A DNA stretch of 64,000 bases from an uncultured Gemmatimonadales bacterium. Its GTDB lineage: Bacteria; Gemmatimonadota; Gemmatimonadetes; JACCXV01; JAHWKZ01. Made by a program: the position numbers and the translations under genes. The stretch's first letter is position 1; each line of letters opens with the position of its first letter. The DNA is taken from contig CAMYLR010000003.1 of the NCBI GenBank assembly GCA_947259315.1, forward strand, positions 110,001 through 174,000. The letters are read 5' to 3'. Under the pieces are notes generated by a model. It saw only the letters and a list, made by a program, of their open reading frames with translations, made no database searches and had not been told where the DNA came from. Shown here piece after piece: positions 34,738 to 44,180 of the stretch.

Positions 34738-35073
34738 ATGGTAACCGGCATCAGCGAAGGAACGATTGGCAGGCTGATGGAGCTGTTCGACCTTGACACA
34801 AAGGCGATCGCCAGTGCCGTCGGCTGCACCGCAGGCACACTGAACCGCTGGCGCAGAGGTGAGCAGATACCGTCCAAAGAGTACTTGGAGCGTTTGGAGT
34901 TGCTGGACGCGTTCTTGTACCAAGTACAGAAGTCTTTGCGCTCGCGGCGGCGGTCTCGGGAATGGTTTGATGCGCGGATACCGGCGCTTGGCAACCGGAC
35001 ACCGAGGGACGTTTTCCTGAGTGCGAATCTGGCGCACTTGGTTGTTTACCTACGACAACACGAGCGCTTATGA
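34738..35073 (+). CDS. Helix-turn-helix protein, Xre/MbcA/ParS antitoxin-like
   Basis: A 111-residue protein. Residues about 18-40 ([20 protein letters not shown], then RWRRGE) form a helix-turn-helix, followed by a helical arm. The end, [20 protein letters not shown], resembles the C-terminal toxin-binding domain of Xre/MbcA/ParS antitoxins (pattern NPALGGRTPLELL). No RES-type toxin gene is next to it. It lies between the permease and ATPase genes of the peptide transporter, with SD GAGGAGG, and overlaps the following ATPase gene by four bases (ATGA), so it is part of the operon. A local regulator is the simplest inference. Confidence 0.75.
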   Translation: MVTGISEGTIGRLMELFDLDTKAIASAVGCTAGTLNRWRRGEQIPSKEYLERLELLDAFLYQVQKSLRSRRRSREWFDARIPALGNRTPRDVFLSANLAHLVVYLRQHERL

Positions 35074-36041
35074 GCGAGCTGCTGCTCACTGTTCGGGATC
35101 TCGAGACCTACTTCTATACCGATGAAGGTGTGGCTAAAGCGGTCGACGGCGTGTCGTTCGATATGAACGCGCAGGAGACGCTCGGCATCGTCGGCGAGTC
35201 GGGGTGCGGCAAGTCGGTCACAGCACTGTCTATCCTGCGGCTCATCCCCGACCCACCGGGGCGGATCGAGGGTGGACACATTCGCTTCGAGGATATCGAT
35301 CTGCTGACACTGTCCGAAAGCGAGATGCGCCGGATACGCGGCAACGAGATCGCGATGATCTTTCAGGAGCCGATGACATCGCTCAACCCGGTCTACACGG
35401 TCGGCGATCAGATCGGCGAGGTGTTGCGGCTCCATCGTGGAATGTCTAAGGACGAGTCACGGGAAAAGGCGATCGACATGCTCACTCGGGTGCGCATCCC
35501 CGACGCTGAGCACCGTGTCGACGAGTATCCACATCAGCTATCCGGTGGTCAGCGTCAGCGTGTGATGATCGCGATGGCGCTGGCATGTGACCCGGCATTG
35601 CTGATCGCCGATGAGCCGACGACGGCGTTGGACGTCACAGTTCAGGCACAGATACTGGATTTGCTAAACAAGCTCCAAGACGACTTCGGGATGGCGATCA
35701 TGCTGATCACGCACGACTTGGGTGTGATCGCCGAAACCGCCCATCGAGTCGTCGTCATGTATGCCGGAATCGTGGCCGAGATCGGCACCGCCGAACAGGT
35801 CTTTGGAGGCCCCAACCATCCGTACACCGAAGGGCTCAAAGCCGCGATCCCGAAGCTCGGCGAAAAGGTCGAGCGGCTGAACACGATACCCGGTGGAGTG
35901 CCGTCGCCGTTCGAGGAGATGGTGGGCTGCCCATTTCACAACCGCTGTCCTCGCGTGATGGACATCTGCAAGCGTGAATTGCCGGAGTTGAGGGAGGTCG
36001 GCGACGACGGCCACGTGGCGAGGTGTTTTCTCTTTGAGTAA
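35070..36041 (+). CDS. Peptide ABC transporter ATPase, DppD type
   Basis: A 323-residue ATPase: Walker [10 protein letters not shown]-loop [10 protein letters not shown], signature [15 protein letters not shown], Walker [14 protein letters not shown] and the H-loop LITHDLGV. The C-terminal oligopeptide-type extension has [15 protein letters not shown], whose cysteines bind an Fe-S cluster in studied relatives. It pairs with the next gene product to drive import. Start ATGA-overlaps the helix-turn-helix gene. Confidence 0.96.
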   Translation: MSELLLTVRDLETYFYTDEGVAKAVDGVSFDMNAQETLGIVGESGCGKSVTALSILRLIPDPPGRIEGGHIRFEDIDLLTLSESEMRRIRGNEIAMIFQEPMTSLNPVYTVGDQIGEVLRLHRGMSKDESREKAIDMLTRVRIPDAEHRVDEYPHQLSGGQRQRVMIAMALACDPALLIADEPTTALDVTVQAQILDLLNKLQDDFGMAIMLITHDLGVIAETAHRVVVMYAGIVAEIGTAEQVFGGPNHPYTEGLKAAIPKLGEKVERLNTIPGGVPSPFEEMVGCPFHNRCPRVMDICKRELPELREVGDDGHVARCFLFE

Positions 36042-37026
36042 CGCAACGCAATCCGGAAACGGCGGCCCGGCATTGGTCGCTGTGCGTGATCTCACAAAAC
36101 ACTTTCCGATCAAGCGCGGGTTCTGGTCGCGCACGGTGGGCTCGGTGAAAGCGGTGGACGGGATTACGTTCTCGATCCAGCCGGGCGAGGTGTTGGGGTT
36201 GGTCGGCGAATCGGGCTGCGGTAAGACGACCGCCGGTCGCTGCATTCTGCGGTTGATCGAGCCGACCGGTGGCGAGGTAGAGTTTCGGGGGCAGGACGTG
36301 CTCGCCCTCGACCGAAGCGAGATTCGGAGCCTGCGCCGTGAAATGCAGATCATCTTTCAGGATCCGTACTCGAGTTTGAACCCGCGGTTGACGGTGGGAT
36401 CGATGCTCGTCGAGGCGCTCCGAATACATGGCATCGCTCAAGGTGCGGATGGCAAAGCACGCGCCAGGGAGTTGCTCGAAGTCGTCGGCCTCCTACCGCA
36501 GCACGCGAACCGCTACCCGCACGAGTTCTCGGGTGGCCAACGCCAGCGGATCGGAATCGCCCGCGCGCTTTCAGTCGATCCGAAGTTCATCGTCTGTGAC
36601 GAGCCGGTGTCGGCGCTCGACGTTTCGGTACAGGCGCAGGTCATCAACCTGCTCCTGGACCTGAAGCAAGAGTTCGACCTGACGTTCTTGTTCATCGCTC
36701 ACGATCTGGCGGTGGTCGAGCACATCTCCGATCGCGTGGCGGTCATGTACCTGGGGAAACTGATGGAGCTGGCGGAAGCCGATGAGCTGTACAGGAATCC
36801 CCTACACCCGTATACCAAAGCACTGATGTCGGCGATCCCGGTCCCCGATCCGGTCGTCAAGCGCGAGCGGATCATGCTCGAGGGCGACGTCCCGAGCCCC
36901 GCCAATCCGCCTTCGGGGTGCCCGTTTCACCCGCGTTGCCCGATCGCTACAGCCGAGTGCGCCGAGATCGTCCCCGAGTTCCGGGAAGTCGAGCCCGGCC
37001 ACCACGTGGCGTGTATAAAGGTCTAG
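36034..37026 (+). CDS. Peptide ABC transporter ATPase, DppF type
   Basis: A 330-residue ATPase: [20 protein letters not shown] opens it as in DppF/OppF; Walker [11 protein letters not shown]-loop [11 protein letters not shown], signature [15 protein letters not shown], Walker [15 protein letters not shown]. The C-terminal [15 protein letters not shown] is the Cys-rich tail of the family. TTG start inside the end of the dppD-type gene (8-base overlap). It is the last gene of the transporter operon. Confidence 0.96.
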   Translation: MSNATQSGNGGPALVAVRDLTKHFPIKRGFWSRTVGSVKAVDGITFSIQPGEVLGLVGESGCGKTTAGRCILRLIEPTGGEVEFRGQDVLALDRSEIRSLRREMQIIFQDPYSSLNPRLTVGSMLVEALRIHGIAQGADGKARARELLEVVGLLPQHANRYPHEFSGGQRQRIGIARALSVDPKFIVCDEPVSALDVSVQAQVINLLLDLKQEFDLTFLFIAHDLAVVEHISDRVAVMYLGKLMELAEADELYRNPLHPYTKALMSAIPVPDPVVKRERIMLEGDVPSPANPPSGCPFHPRCPIATAECAEIVPEFREVEPGHHVACIKV

Positions 37027-37066
37027 CGCCGCTCTTGTAGCACGCGGAGGCGCTACCGGCGGCGAC

Positions 37067-37096
37067 TTGACGGCCCTTCGCGCGGACTACTAATGT
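37067..37096 (+). promoter_or_regulatory. Sigma-70-like promoter of the tolQ/tolR-type genes
   Basis: TTGACG, an 18-base spacer and TAATGT, 52 bases before the chosen start at 37149. Confidence 0.45.
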
Positions 37097-37148
37097 TGCC
37101 GCCCTGATCGTTTAGTGACGTCCGAACCCCTCTCGTGTGGAGGCCGCC

Positions 37149-37793
37149 TTGGATCCGTTGAAATTCTTCCAGGATGGAGGGGTCTTCATGTGGCCGCTCC
37201 TGGCTCTGGCGCTCATAGGTCTACTATTGATCGCTTGGAAGCTCTCATCGCTCATGTCGACATCGAACAAGACGCGTTCTCTGCTCGAGGACGTCGACGG
37301 CCTGATCTCTAATCACCGATTGGAGGAAGCAAAGGCTCGATGCCGCGAGAGCGACACGCCGGTCGCCAATATTCTATTGGCTGGCCTCGACAAACATGAC
37401 CAGGGAACCGAGCGGGTGATGACCGCGATCGAGAACGAAGGCATGATTCAAATGTCGCGGCTCGAGAGCGGGCTGGTCTGGCTGGCGACGATCGCCAACG
37501 TCGCTCCGTTGCTCGGATTCTTGGGAACGGTTGCCGGAATGATCATCGCTTTCGGTGCGATCGAGTTGGCTGGTGAGGTCGACGCGACGTTGGTGGCTGG
37601 TGGTATCAAGGTGGCGCTCATCACGACCGCTACCGGTTTGGCGATCGCCATCCCGGTCAACATCGCACACAACTACTTCGTGTCGAAGATCGATGGGCTG
37701 GTAATCGATATGGAGGAGACCTCGCAAAACCTGATCGAGACGCTTCACGAGATCGATCGCGCACCTTCGCCAGCAGCCCCGCCGAGGGCCTAA
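37149..37793 (+). CDS. MotA/TolQ/ExbB family proton channel subunit
   Basis: A protein of about 214 residues. TTG at 37149 follows GGAGG by 5 bases; a GTG at 37137 is an alternative. Three membrane helices: FMWPLLALALIGLLLIAW near the start, and two after residue 110 (ATIANVAPLLGFLGTVAGMI and VALITTATGLAIAIPVNIAH), which carry the usual TolQ/ExbB pore residues. A cytoplasmic loop lies between helices 1 and 2. With the next gene product it forms a proton-driven motor for TonB- or Tol-type energy transfer; no TonB or TolA gene follows. Confidence 0.93.
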   Translation: MDPLKFFQDGGVFMWPLLALALIGLLLIAWKLSSLMSTSNKTRSLLEDVDGLISNHRLEEAKARCRESDTPVANILLAGLDKHDQGTERVMTAIENEGMIQMSRLESGLVWLATIANVAPLLGFLGTVAGMIIAFGAIELAGEVDATLVAGGIKVALITTATGLAIAIPVNIAHNYFVSKIDGLVIDMEETSQNLIETLHEIDRAPSPAAPPRA

Positions 37794-37796
37794 TCG

Positions 37797-38234
37797 ATGG
37801 CGCAGATCCTAAAGCGCAAGTCTAGGGTTTCGGACGAGATCCCGACTGCCTCGATGGCGGACATCGCGTTCCTGCTGCTGATCTTCTTCCTAGTGACAAC
37901 GGTGTTCGCCGAGGATCGCGGACTGAGCCTTGTGCTGCCAGAGAAGGCGACCGAGGAAGTCGAGGTCAACCCGAAGAACATTATCACGTTTTACGTCGTT
38001 GGGAACGGCGTGGTCCAGCTACGGCGAGGGGATTCTCCGGATAAGCAGACGATCAACTACGATCAGACTGAAGCGGTCGCGCGCCAGGAGCTGGCGGCCA
38101 ATCCGAGGCTGATCGTGAGCGTCAAGACGTCACCGGACGCGAAATACGTCGACATGGTCAACGTGCTGGACGAGGTCAAACTGGCGGGTGCGACCCGGAT
38201 CAGCCTACAGGAGTGGGATCGATCCATCGAGTGA
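37797..38234 (+). CDS. ExbD/TolR family protein
   Basis: A 145-residue protein with a short basic N-terminus, one membrane helix (about 21-38) containing the conserved Asp22 of the proton path (ASMADIAFLLLIFFLVTTVF), and a periplasmic domain ending in DMVNVLDEVKLAGATRISLQ. It acts with the TolQ/ExbB-type subunit. Start is 4 bases after the upstream stop. A strong intrinsic terminator follows at 38261-38292, so the pair forms a two-gene unit. Confidence 0.94.
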   Translation: MAQILKRKSRVSDEIPTASMADIAFLLLIFFLVTTVFAEDRGLSLVLPEKATEEVEVNPKNIITFYVVGNGVVQLRRGDSPDKQTINYDQTEAVARQELAANPRLIVSVKTSPDAKYVDMVNVLDEVKLAGATRISLQEWDRSIE

Positions 38235-38260
38235 CGATCCACCGAATCGAGCCGAAGAGA

Positions 38261-38292
38261 GGCCCGGGTTGCGATCCGGGCCTTTTTTCTTT
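38261..38292 (+). terminator. Intrinsic terminator after the tolQ/tolR-type pair
   Basis: GGCCCGG, an 8-base loop and CCGGGCC are followed by TTTTTTCTTTT. This is one of only three strong hairpin-plus-T sites seen in the window. Confidence 0.9.
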
Positions 38293-38302
38293 TATTGACG
38301 TC

Positions 38303-40603
38303 ATGCGCGTTGTTTGGGCGATCTCGATCGCCGCGTTGTTGCCGGGGTTGGCAACGGCAGCTGAGCGATGTCCGATCTATTGGGACCCGGGTGATCCGGT
38401 TGCGCTCTATCCCCACAACGTGGCAGCGGTCGAGTCGCCCAGCGCGTTGTTGGATGTGACCGGACAGGTCGCATCGCGAGCGGCCCGCAACTGGATCGAA
38501 GTGGGTCGTCCGGAGGTCGCGCTCAAGTGGCTCGAGTCGGCACCGGCAGACGCGCCGGCACCGCGCGTCTATCGGTTGGCCGCACTGGCGGCGCTCGGTC
38601 GCTGGGCGGAGTACGAGGATCTGCTGGCTGCCACGCCCAGCGGATTCCTGCCGGACGGATGTGCGCCGCTGGTCGAACGTTGGAGTGCGTATGCCGCGAT
38701 GGCGTCGGGAGAAGCGATCCGGGCCGATCGCGCGTTTGACCGGCTGCTGGCTGCCGCCCCAGGTCTCGGCGCGTATGTCGATCTGTGGCGCTTGGAGGCC
38801 GCAGTCGAGTCGGGTGATCTGGTTCGCGGTCGAGGCGCGTGGGCAGCGGTGGCTGAAGCCGATTTGCCGTCGCTGGTACACGAGCACGGCCGGGTGCTGC
38901 TGGCGTTGCTCTACGAGCGGGCGGGTGAGCTCGACCGGGCTCGCGAGTTGCAGATCGCGATCGCGCGCGAAGCGCGAGGCGTCCAGCGCGGTCAGCGCTG
39001 GCTGGCGGTGGCGGAGCTCGAAGATCGCATCGGCGATCGTGCCGCCGCCGACGAGACCCGGCGCCGAGTGCTGGCTGAGACCCCAGCCGCAGCGTCACGC
39101 ATCGTACTCGATCCGGTGCAGCGCGAGCGACTCGCTATTTCTGCGGTCGAAGCGGCTCAGGCTCTGGTGGCTGCCGGCCGGCACGAAGAGGCGGAGCGAT
39201 TTGCCACCACGGCGATCGATGAAGATCTCGACGAAACGACTTTGGGCGCTGCTTTTCTGGCACGCGCGCGGGCGCGAGCGGCGACCGCGGATCGTGCCGG
39301 CGCAGAGGCCGACTATGCCGAGTTCCTGAGCCGTTGGCCAAACGACCCGCGAGCCCCCGACGCGCAATACTCCCGCGCCCGCTTGGCGGTGACTGCCCGA
39401 GACGGAGAAACAGCGAGACGCCGACTCGAGAACTTCATCGTTCGTTTCCCAAACCATCGTCGGGTCGCTGCGGCGCGGTACTTGATCGCTGATTCGTATC
39501 AGGACGATCGGGATGCCGATCCATCGTACGGTGATCGCGCGATCGAGTACTTTGACCAAGTAACGCGCGAAGACAGTCGCTCCTTCTACGCCGATCGCGC
39601 CTACCTGCGAGCTGCACACCTCGCCTTTGCGCTCGGTCGCTACGCCGAAGCCGCGGACAGGTACGCTGGATACCGCGGCCGTCGCAGCGCGCGCGAGGCG
39701 CGCTACTGGTTGGCCCGGGCGCTGGAGGAGCAGGGCGACAGCGACGGCGCCGAGGCGATTCTCAGTAGACTGGCTAGCGAACGGCCGGCTGACTACTACG
39801 CGCTGTTGGCGGGAGAGCGCTTGGCCGGTGGGTCGTGGCTAGGTCGTTTGGGGCCGGAGTACCGCTCGGTTGGGGGCGCTCAGACACTGCTCATCGAAGC
39901 GTCGCTCGCCGATTCCGCCGGGCAGACGGCGGCTGCGTTGCTGGCGCTCGGCGAGTGGCGGTACGCTCGGGCAGAGCTCGAGCGTGCGCTCGCCCGCAGA
40001 CGCGGCGACCCGACGGAGTTGGAGCGGTGGGCACGAGAGCTGGAGGCGTGGGGCTTTCCGGATTTGACCCTTAGGGCGGGTGTCTGGCTGGGCGAACGCA
40101 CAGCCGGCGAGCGGTACGCTTTCCCCAGGGGGTTTGCGAACTCGGTCAACAACGAGGCCTCGGCGCACGGCCTCGACGGGTATTTGATGCTGGCGCTCAT
40201 CCGACAGGAGAGTCTTTTTCGAGCCGACGCAGAATCGCGCGCCGGTGCTCGCGGCCTCATGCAGATCATTCCCGACACCGGAGAGGAGATCGCCACCGCC
40301 ACCGGTTGGCCCGAGTACGATCCCTCGATCCTCAACCACCCGGCGGTCAACCTCCACTTTGGCACCCACTACCTGGAGCGGCAGATCGACCGATTCGAGG
40401 GCTTCATACCAGCGGTTTTGGCCGCGTATAACGGGGGCCCTCACAACGTCGAGGTTTGGTGGTGGTACCCCGAACGGACGCTTGACCCCGAGCTGTGGAT
40501 CGATCGGATCCCTTTCCACGAGACTCGCGACTACGTCAAGAAGGTGATCGTCCACTACGCTCTCTACCGGAGCTTATACGATGATAGCGCTGCGTCTCGA
40601 TAG
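38303..40603 (+). CDS. Soluble lytic murein transglycosylase with TPR-like repeats
   Basis: A protein of about 766 residues. ATG at 38303 gives a signal peptide (RVVWAISIAALLPGLATAA); an earlier in-frame start at 38213 would translate the terminator. The long helical part (about 60-590) has TPR-like and YfgC/BamD-like repeats rich in Arg/Ala. The SLT domain lies near 620-750: LALIRQESLFR with catalytic Glu636, GARGLMQIIPDTG and VLAAYNGGPHNV. It cleaves peptidoglycan between MurNAc and GlcNAc in the periplasm. It overlaps the NHL gene by 23 bases. Confidence 0.92.
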   Translation: MRVVWAISIAALLPGLATAAERCPIYWDPGDPVALYPHNVAAVESPSALLDVTGQVASRAARNWIEVGRPEVALKWLESAPADAPAPRVYRLAALAALGRWAEYEDLLAATPSGFLPDGCAPLVERWSAYAAMASGEAIRADRAFDRLLAAAPGLGAYVDLWRLEAAVESGDLVRGRGAWAAVAEADLPSLVHEHGRVLLALLYERAGELDRARELQIAIAREARGVQRGQRWLAVAELEDRIGDRAAADETRRRVLAETPAAASRIVLDPVQRERLAISAVEAAQALVAAGRHEEAERFATTAIDEDLDETTLGAAFLARARARAATADRAGAEADYAEFLSRWPNDPRAPDAQYSRARLAVTARDGETARRRLENFIVRFPNHRRVAAARYLIADSYQDDRDADPSYGDRAIEYFDQVTREDSRSFYADRAYLRAAHLAFALGRYAEAADRYAGYRGRRSAREARYWLARALEEQGDSDGAEAILSRLASERPADYYALLAGERLAGGSWLGRLGPEYRSVGGAQTLLIEASLADSAGQTAAALLALGEWRYARAELERALARRRGDPTELERWARELEAWGFPDLTLRAGVWLGERTAGERYAFPRGFANSVNNEASAHGLDGYLMLALIRQESLFRADAESRAGARGLMQIIPDTGEEIATATGWPEYDPSILNHPAVNLHFGTHYLERQIDRFEGFIPAVLAAYNGGPHNVEVWWWYPERTLDPELWIDRIPFHETRDYVKKVIVHYALYRSLYDDSAASR

Positions 40604-42035
40604 GAGACCCGCCCCCTCGAGACGACGCGGATTCGCGATCGCGGTGGTGCTGTCGATCGTCGCAGCGAGCCAGTTGAATGGTCAATCCGAGGTCGGAGGT
40701 CCGCCGCACACGACGCTCGTCTACCCGCCGTTCGCGCACACGTTGGGCATCCACCGTGCACGATCGATGCACCTCAAGTTGTTCCTCGGTGATCGGACCC
40801 GGTTCGACGACCCGCAAGGTGTGACCGCGGTCAAGTTCGCTTCCGACGACGATCCCGAGGTGAAAGGCGACGACTTCCAACTCACGTTGTTCGGAGTAAA
40901 CTCCGGTCGCGGAGAGATCCTCTACAACTCGACGATGCAAACGCTCGCCGTCTACGGTGGCGAGGGCGAGGGTGAAGCGAAGTTCCGATCGCCGCGCGGG
41001 ATCGAGGCCACCGTCGATGGGCGTATCTACGTCGCCGACACGGGAAATCGTCGCGTGGCCCGTTTGCGGTGGGATCCGATCGGCCGCAGCCTGGCCTGGG
41101 TCGGCACGTGGCCGGCCGGTGAGCCCTACGACCTAGCAGCTGACGCCCGCGGCCATCTGTTCGTGGCGGATCACGAGTCGGGCGCGGTGCTGCGTTTCGC
41201 CGACTCGACCGCTGGCGCAGACACCGCTCTATTGTTTCCATCTCCGATCGAGGGGGATCGGTGGCCGCTCCCACCCGATGCACACTCGCCGATCGCGCTG
41301 GCGGTCGGCGACTCGCTCGACCCTTGGTACAACCCGAAGGAATACCGCTTGTATCTGATCGACCTGAACGGAGGTCGCCTGCGCGCGATCGACGCGACCG
41401 GCGAGGTGTTGGCTGAGACGACTCCGGATGCGCTCGATCGCCCGACCGATGAACCGGGTCGTTTCGGTTATGTCGAGCTTGACTTCTACGGCAACATCTA
41501 CGTCAGCGACCAACTCACCGGTGTGCTCTACAAGTTCGACTCTCAGCTCCGACCACTGGTGACGTTCTCCGGTCCAGGTCCCGACGAGGACGCTCTCGAC
41601 GAGCCACGCGGTGTCGCGATCTGGAGACGGTTTGGGCAGGTGTTCGTAGCCGAGCGGGAAGGGGCCCAGTACTTCTTTGTAGGGACCGACTTCGAGCCTC
41701 GCAGCGGGCCGATCGAGGTCCGACGCGAGGGCGATCGCGACATCGCTTTCGATCTGTTCCTGACCGAGGCGGCGCTGATCACCGCCGCCTTTGTCAGCGC
41801 CGAGGGTGATACGCTGGCGATCGTGGATGCCGGGGTCCACGGCATTGGCGCTCAGACCGTGTCGTGGGCCCCCGACGAGTGGAGATCGCCTCCAAAGGAC
41901 GGGTGGTACGAGCGAGCCGTGCGGGTTCTAGTGGAGGCCCGACCGACCTACTCGAGCCGCCGTCGCTTCAGCCGAATTCGGGATCTCGAACTTGCGTGGG
42001 CGGACGACTTGACACCCCATTCCGAGGATCAGTAG
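40581..42035 (+). CDS. Exported NHL-repeat beta-propeller protein
   Basis: A 484-residue protein with a signal sequence (about 17-36, [18 protein letters not shown]). NHL-type repeats are visible, for example [20 protein letters not shown] (with [10 protein letters not shown] after it), [33 protein letters not shown] and [20 protein letters not shown]. They suggest a six-bladed propeller for protein or ligand binding in the envelope. No enzymatic motif is seen. It is translationally coupled to the lytic transglycosylase gene. Confidence 0.85.
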   Translation: MIALRLDRRPAPSRRRGFAIAVVLSIVAASQLNGQSEVGGPPHTTLVYPPFAHTLGIHRARSMHLKLFLGDRTRFDDPQGVTAVKFASDDDPEVKGDDFQLTLFGVNSGRGEILYNSTMQTLAVYGGEGEGEAKFRSPRGIEATVDGRIYVADTGNRRVARLRWDPIGRSLAWVGTWPAGEPYDLAADARGHLFVADHESGAVLRFADSTAGADTALLFPSPIEGDRWPLPPDAHSPIALAVGDSLDPWYNPKEYRLYLIDLNGGRLRAIDATGEVLAETTPDALDRPTDEPGRFGYVELDFYGNIYVSDQLTGVLYKFDSQLRPLVTFSGPGPDEDALDEPRGVAIWRRFGQVFVAEREGAQYFFVGTDFEPRSGPIEVRREGDRDIAFDLFLTEAALITAAFVSAEGDTLAIVDAGVHGIGAQTVSWAPDEWRSPPKDGWYERAVRVLVEARPTYSSRRRFSRIRDLELAWADDLTPHSEDQ

Positions 42036-42038
42036 ACT
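42009..42038 (+). promoter_or_regulatory. Promoter of the cold-shock gene
   Basis: Perfect TTGACA, an 18-base spacer and TAGACT. It overlaps the last bases of the NHL gene and gives a leader of about 45 bases. Confidence 0.6.
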
Positions 42039-42090
42039 CGCCCACGTCCATCCGCACAGTAGCAGCTTCAACTGGAGGAGTTCCACCACC

Positions 42091-42291
42091 ATGCCGAAGG
42101 GCAAAGTCAAGTGGTTTAACGACGCCAAAGGGTACGGGTTTATCGAACAAGACAGGGGTGACGACGTGTTCGTTCACTTCACCGCGATTCAGACCGAGGG
42201 TTTCAAGACCTTGGCAGAGGGGCAGGAAGTGGAGTTTGATGTTAATGATGGCAAGAAGGGACCCCAGGCGTCCAACGTGCTAAAGGTCTAA
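42091..42291 (+). CDS. Cold-shock protein (CspA family)
   Basis: A 66-residue OB-fold protein with RNP1 (KGYGFIEQ) and RNP2 (DVFVHFTAI) and the usual opening [11 protein letters not shown]. It binds single-stranded RNA and DNA and acts as an RNA chaperone. SD GGAGGAG lies 10 bases before the ATG. Own promoter at 42009-42038 and own terminator at 42321-42350, so it is a monocistronic unit. Confidence 0.97.
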   Translation: MPKGKVKWFNDAKGYGFIEQDRGDDVFVHFTAIQTEGFKTLAEGQEVEFDVNDGKKGPQASNVLKV

Positions 42292-42320
42292 GCTTCTCCG
42301 ACGCGCTGAAACAAGGCACG

Positions 42321-42350
42321 ACGCCTCGCGATTGCGAGGCGTTCGTGTTT
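42321..42350 (+). terminator. Intrinsic terminator of the cold-shock gene
   Basis: ACGCCTCGC, a GATT loop and GCGAGGCGT form a perfect 9-pair stem, followed by a T-rich tail (TCGTGTTTCT). Confidence 0.8.
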
Positions 42351-42502
42351 CTGGTACCGGGTTCACGATAGCTTGATAACTGTGCGTAACATCTCACTGA
42401 TCACATTGACCGTCGTAGCGGGCCGGTAGGTCTCCGATCAAGCGCAGTCGCAGAAACCAGCTACTTATCGACGCCTATCGGAGTTACGGGACCGCCGACC
42501 AG

Positions 42503-43531
42503 GTGTTTGTGCGCGGCCGGGTGCTCCGCGATCGCGGCATCAGTCCATCGACCCCCGAAGATTCGCGCTGGACCAACATGCGTAACACGTGGCGTCGGCT
42601 CGCCAGCGCCGAGGTTCCCAACGCCGAGGTCGAAGTGCGATTTCGTCGCGCGGTCACCGAGGTCGTGGCTGACGACGAGGGGCACTTCCGGACGTTGCTA
42701 CCCGTCGATGATCCGCCGTCACAGGATCGGCTGTGGCACTCCGCCCAGCTGACGTTGCGCCAGCCTGAGAGCGCCACCCCGGTGGTCGAAGAGACACTCG
42801 TGATGGTGCCCAAAGTACAAGCCGATTTCGGGATCATCAGTGATATCGACGACACGATCGTGCGGTCGGATGTAGCGCGAACAGCCTTGATGGTGGGACG
42901 AGTTTTGTTCGGCAACGCCCATACGCGGTTGGCGTTCCCAGGCGTGGCTCCGTTCTTCCGAGCTCTCCAGCGAGGTGTCGGTGATGATGCGACGCGACCC
43001 GTGTTCTACGTGTCGAGCAGCCCGTGGAATCTGTACGATGTCTTGCTCCACTTTTTGGAGTTGCGTCAGATTCCGATCGGACCGCTCGAGCTGCGTGACT
43101 GGGGCTCGCTGCGGCAGGAGCTGCGCCGCGACCGGCACCGCGAGCATAAGCTGCAGGCGATTCGCCGCATCTTTCAGATGTTTCCGTCACTGCCGTTTGT
43201 TCTGATCGGCGACAGCGGTCAGCAGGATCCGGAGACGTATCGCGATCTCATCCATGAGTTTCCGGATCGGGTGTTGTCGGTCTACATCCGAAATCTCAAG
43301 CGTGATCCGCTGCGCGCTGTCGCGATTCGCAATCTCGCGGACGAAGTCGAGTCGGCTGGCAGCTCCCTGGTCTTAGCCGACGACACGCTCGCCGCCGCCC
43401 GACACGCTGTCGGTAACGGCTGGATCGCTCCTCAGGCGCTCGACCAGATCGCCGGCGACAGCGAAGTCGATCGGTGGCGCACCAGCGCTCATCAGCGGGA
43501 GCGGACGGCGGTCATCGATGATCATGCATGA
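42503..43531 (+). CDS. App1-like phosphatase domain protein (DUF2183)
   Basis: A protein of at least 342 residues with the HAD-type motif SDIDDTIVRSD (about residues 113-123), VFYVSSSPWNLYD and LIGDSGQQDPE. These are marks of the App1 phosphatidate phosphatase catalytic domain (DUF2183). The GTG at 42503 is the first canonical start, but the same frame stays open back to 42419 and encodes LLIDAYRSYGTADQ, which looks like the conserved N-terminus of the family (YRGYGT). The true start is therefore unclear: a rare start such as ATC at 42437, or a frameshift. Confidence 0.85.
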   Translation: MFVRGRVLRDRGISPSTPEDSRWTNMRNTWRRLASAEVPNAEVEVRFRRAVTEVVADDEGHFRTLLPVDDPPSQDRLWHSAQLTLRQPESATPVVEETLVMVPKVQADFGIISDIDDTIVRSDVARTALMVGRVLFGNAHTRLAFPGVAPFFRALQRGVGDDATRPVFYVSSSPWNLYDVLLHFLELRQIPIGPLELRDWGSLRQELRRDRHREHKLQAIRRIFQMFPSLPFVLIGDSGQQDPETYRDLIHEFPDRVLSVYIRNLKRDPLRAVAIRNLADEVESAGSSLVLADDTLAAARHAVGNGWIAPQALDQIAGDSEVDRWRTSAHQRERTAVIDDHA

Positions 43532-43543
43532 GGGGTTTGGTTT

Positions 43544-43661
43544 GGCTGCGCGGGATTCGCTCGTCGAGGCGCTTGCGAAGGAGCGAGCGGAGACCCCACA
43601 AGTGAAACGAGGAGGCTCCGCGAGCGGTCGCACGCCGAGCAGAGCGAGATCTCGCGCAGCC
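43544..43661 (+). repeat. Palindromic intergenic element, copy B
   Basis: The core 43566-43638 (73 bases) matches the minus strand of 23370-23443 at about 86% identity. The flanks 43544-43564 and 43641-43661 are an imperfect inverted repeat (GGCTGCGCG...CGCGCAGCC) unrelated in sequence to the arms of the other copy. The core can close GGCG..TGCG with CGCA..CGCC. It fills the gap between the App1-like and GNAT genes and ends 17 bases before the GNAT start codon. Confidence 0.75.
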
Positions 43662-43678
43662 ACCCGAGACTTCACCGG

Positions 43679-44176
43679 ATGATCGCCGGTGGCGTTCACG
43701 TCGACGAGTTGGGGCCCGCCGATTGGGCGGCGGTGAAGGAGATCTACCGCCACGGGATCGAAACCGCGAACGCCACATTCGAGACTGAGGTGCCGTCATG
43801 GGATGGGTGGGACGCGGCGCATCTCGATTGCTGCCGGTTCGTGGCGCGGATCGGTGACGATATCGTCGGCTGGGCGGCGCTGGCGCCAATTTCACGACGG
43901 CCGGCGTACGCCGGGGTGGCCGAGGTGAGTGTCTACGTGGCGCCGGCCGCGCAGAACGCCGGGGTGGGGCGAGCGCTCCTTCAAGCGCTCGTACACGGAT
44001 CAGAGGCCAACGGGATCTGGACCCTCCAGGGATCCATCTTTCCGGAGAACCTCACCAGCCTCAAGCTCCACACAGGGTGCGGTTTTCGCGTTGTCGGCCG
44101 CCGCCAGCGCATCGGCCGGCTGAACGGCGTTTGGAGGGACGTGGTTCTCGTCGAGCGCCGGAGCCAGATTGAGTAG
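43679..44176 (+). CDS. GNAT N-acetyltransferase (phosphinothricin acetyltransferase-like)
   Basis: A 165-residue acetyltransferase. YRHGIETANATFETEVPSWD resembles the substrate loop of the phosphinothricin/methionine-sulfoximine acetyltransferase group; AEVSVYVAPAAQNAGVGRAL contains the acetyl-CoA motif (Q/R-x-x-G-x-G/A) and LQGSIFPENLTSLKLHTGCG is the second conserved block. It would N-acetylate a small amino compound. It directly follows the palindromic element and overlaps or abuts the polA start region. Confidence 0.92.
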   Translation: MIAGGVHVDELGPADWAAVKEIYRHGIETANATFETEVPSWDGWDAAHLDCCRFVARIGDDIVGWAALAPISRRPAYAGVAEVSVYVAPAAQNAGVGRALLQALVHGSEANGIWTLQGSIFPENLTSLKLHTGCGFRVVGRRQRIGRLNGVWRDVVLVERRSQIE

Positions 44177-44180
44177 ACCC

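Noticed and set aside
34700-35073. Complete toxin-antitoxin pair around the HTH gene
   Set aside because: Neighbours on both sides are clear transporter genes and no RES or other toxin gene is present.
37027-37060. Terminator after the peptide transporter operon
   Set aside because: AGCGCC/GGCGCT can pair but the loop is 18 bases and there is no T-tract.
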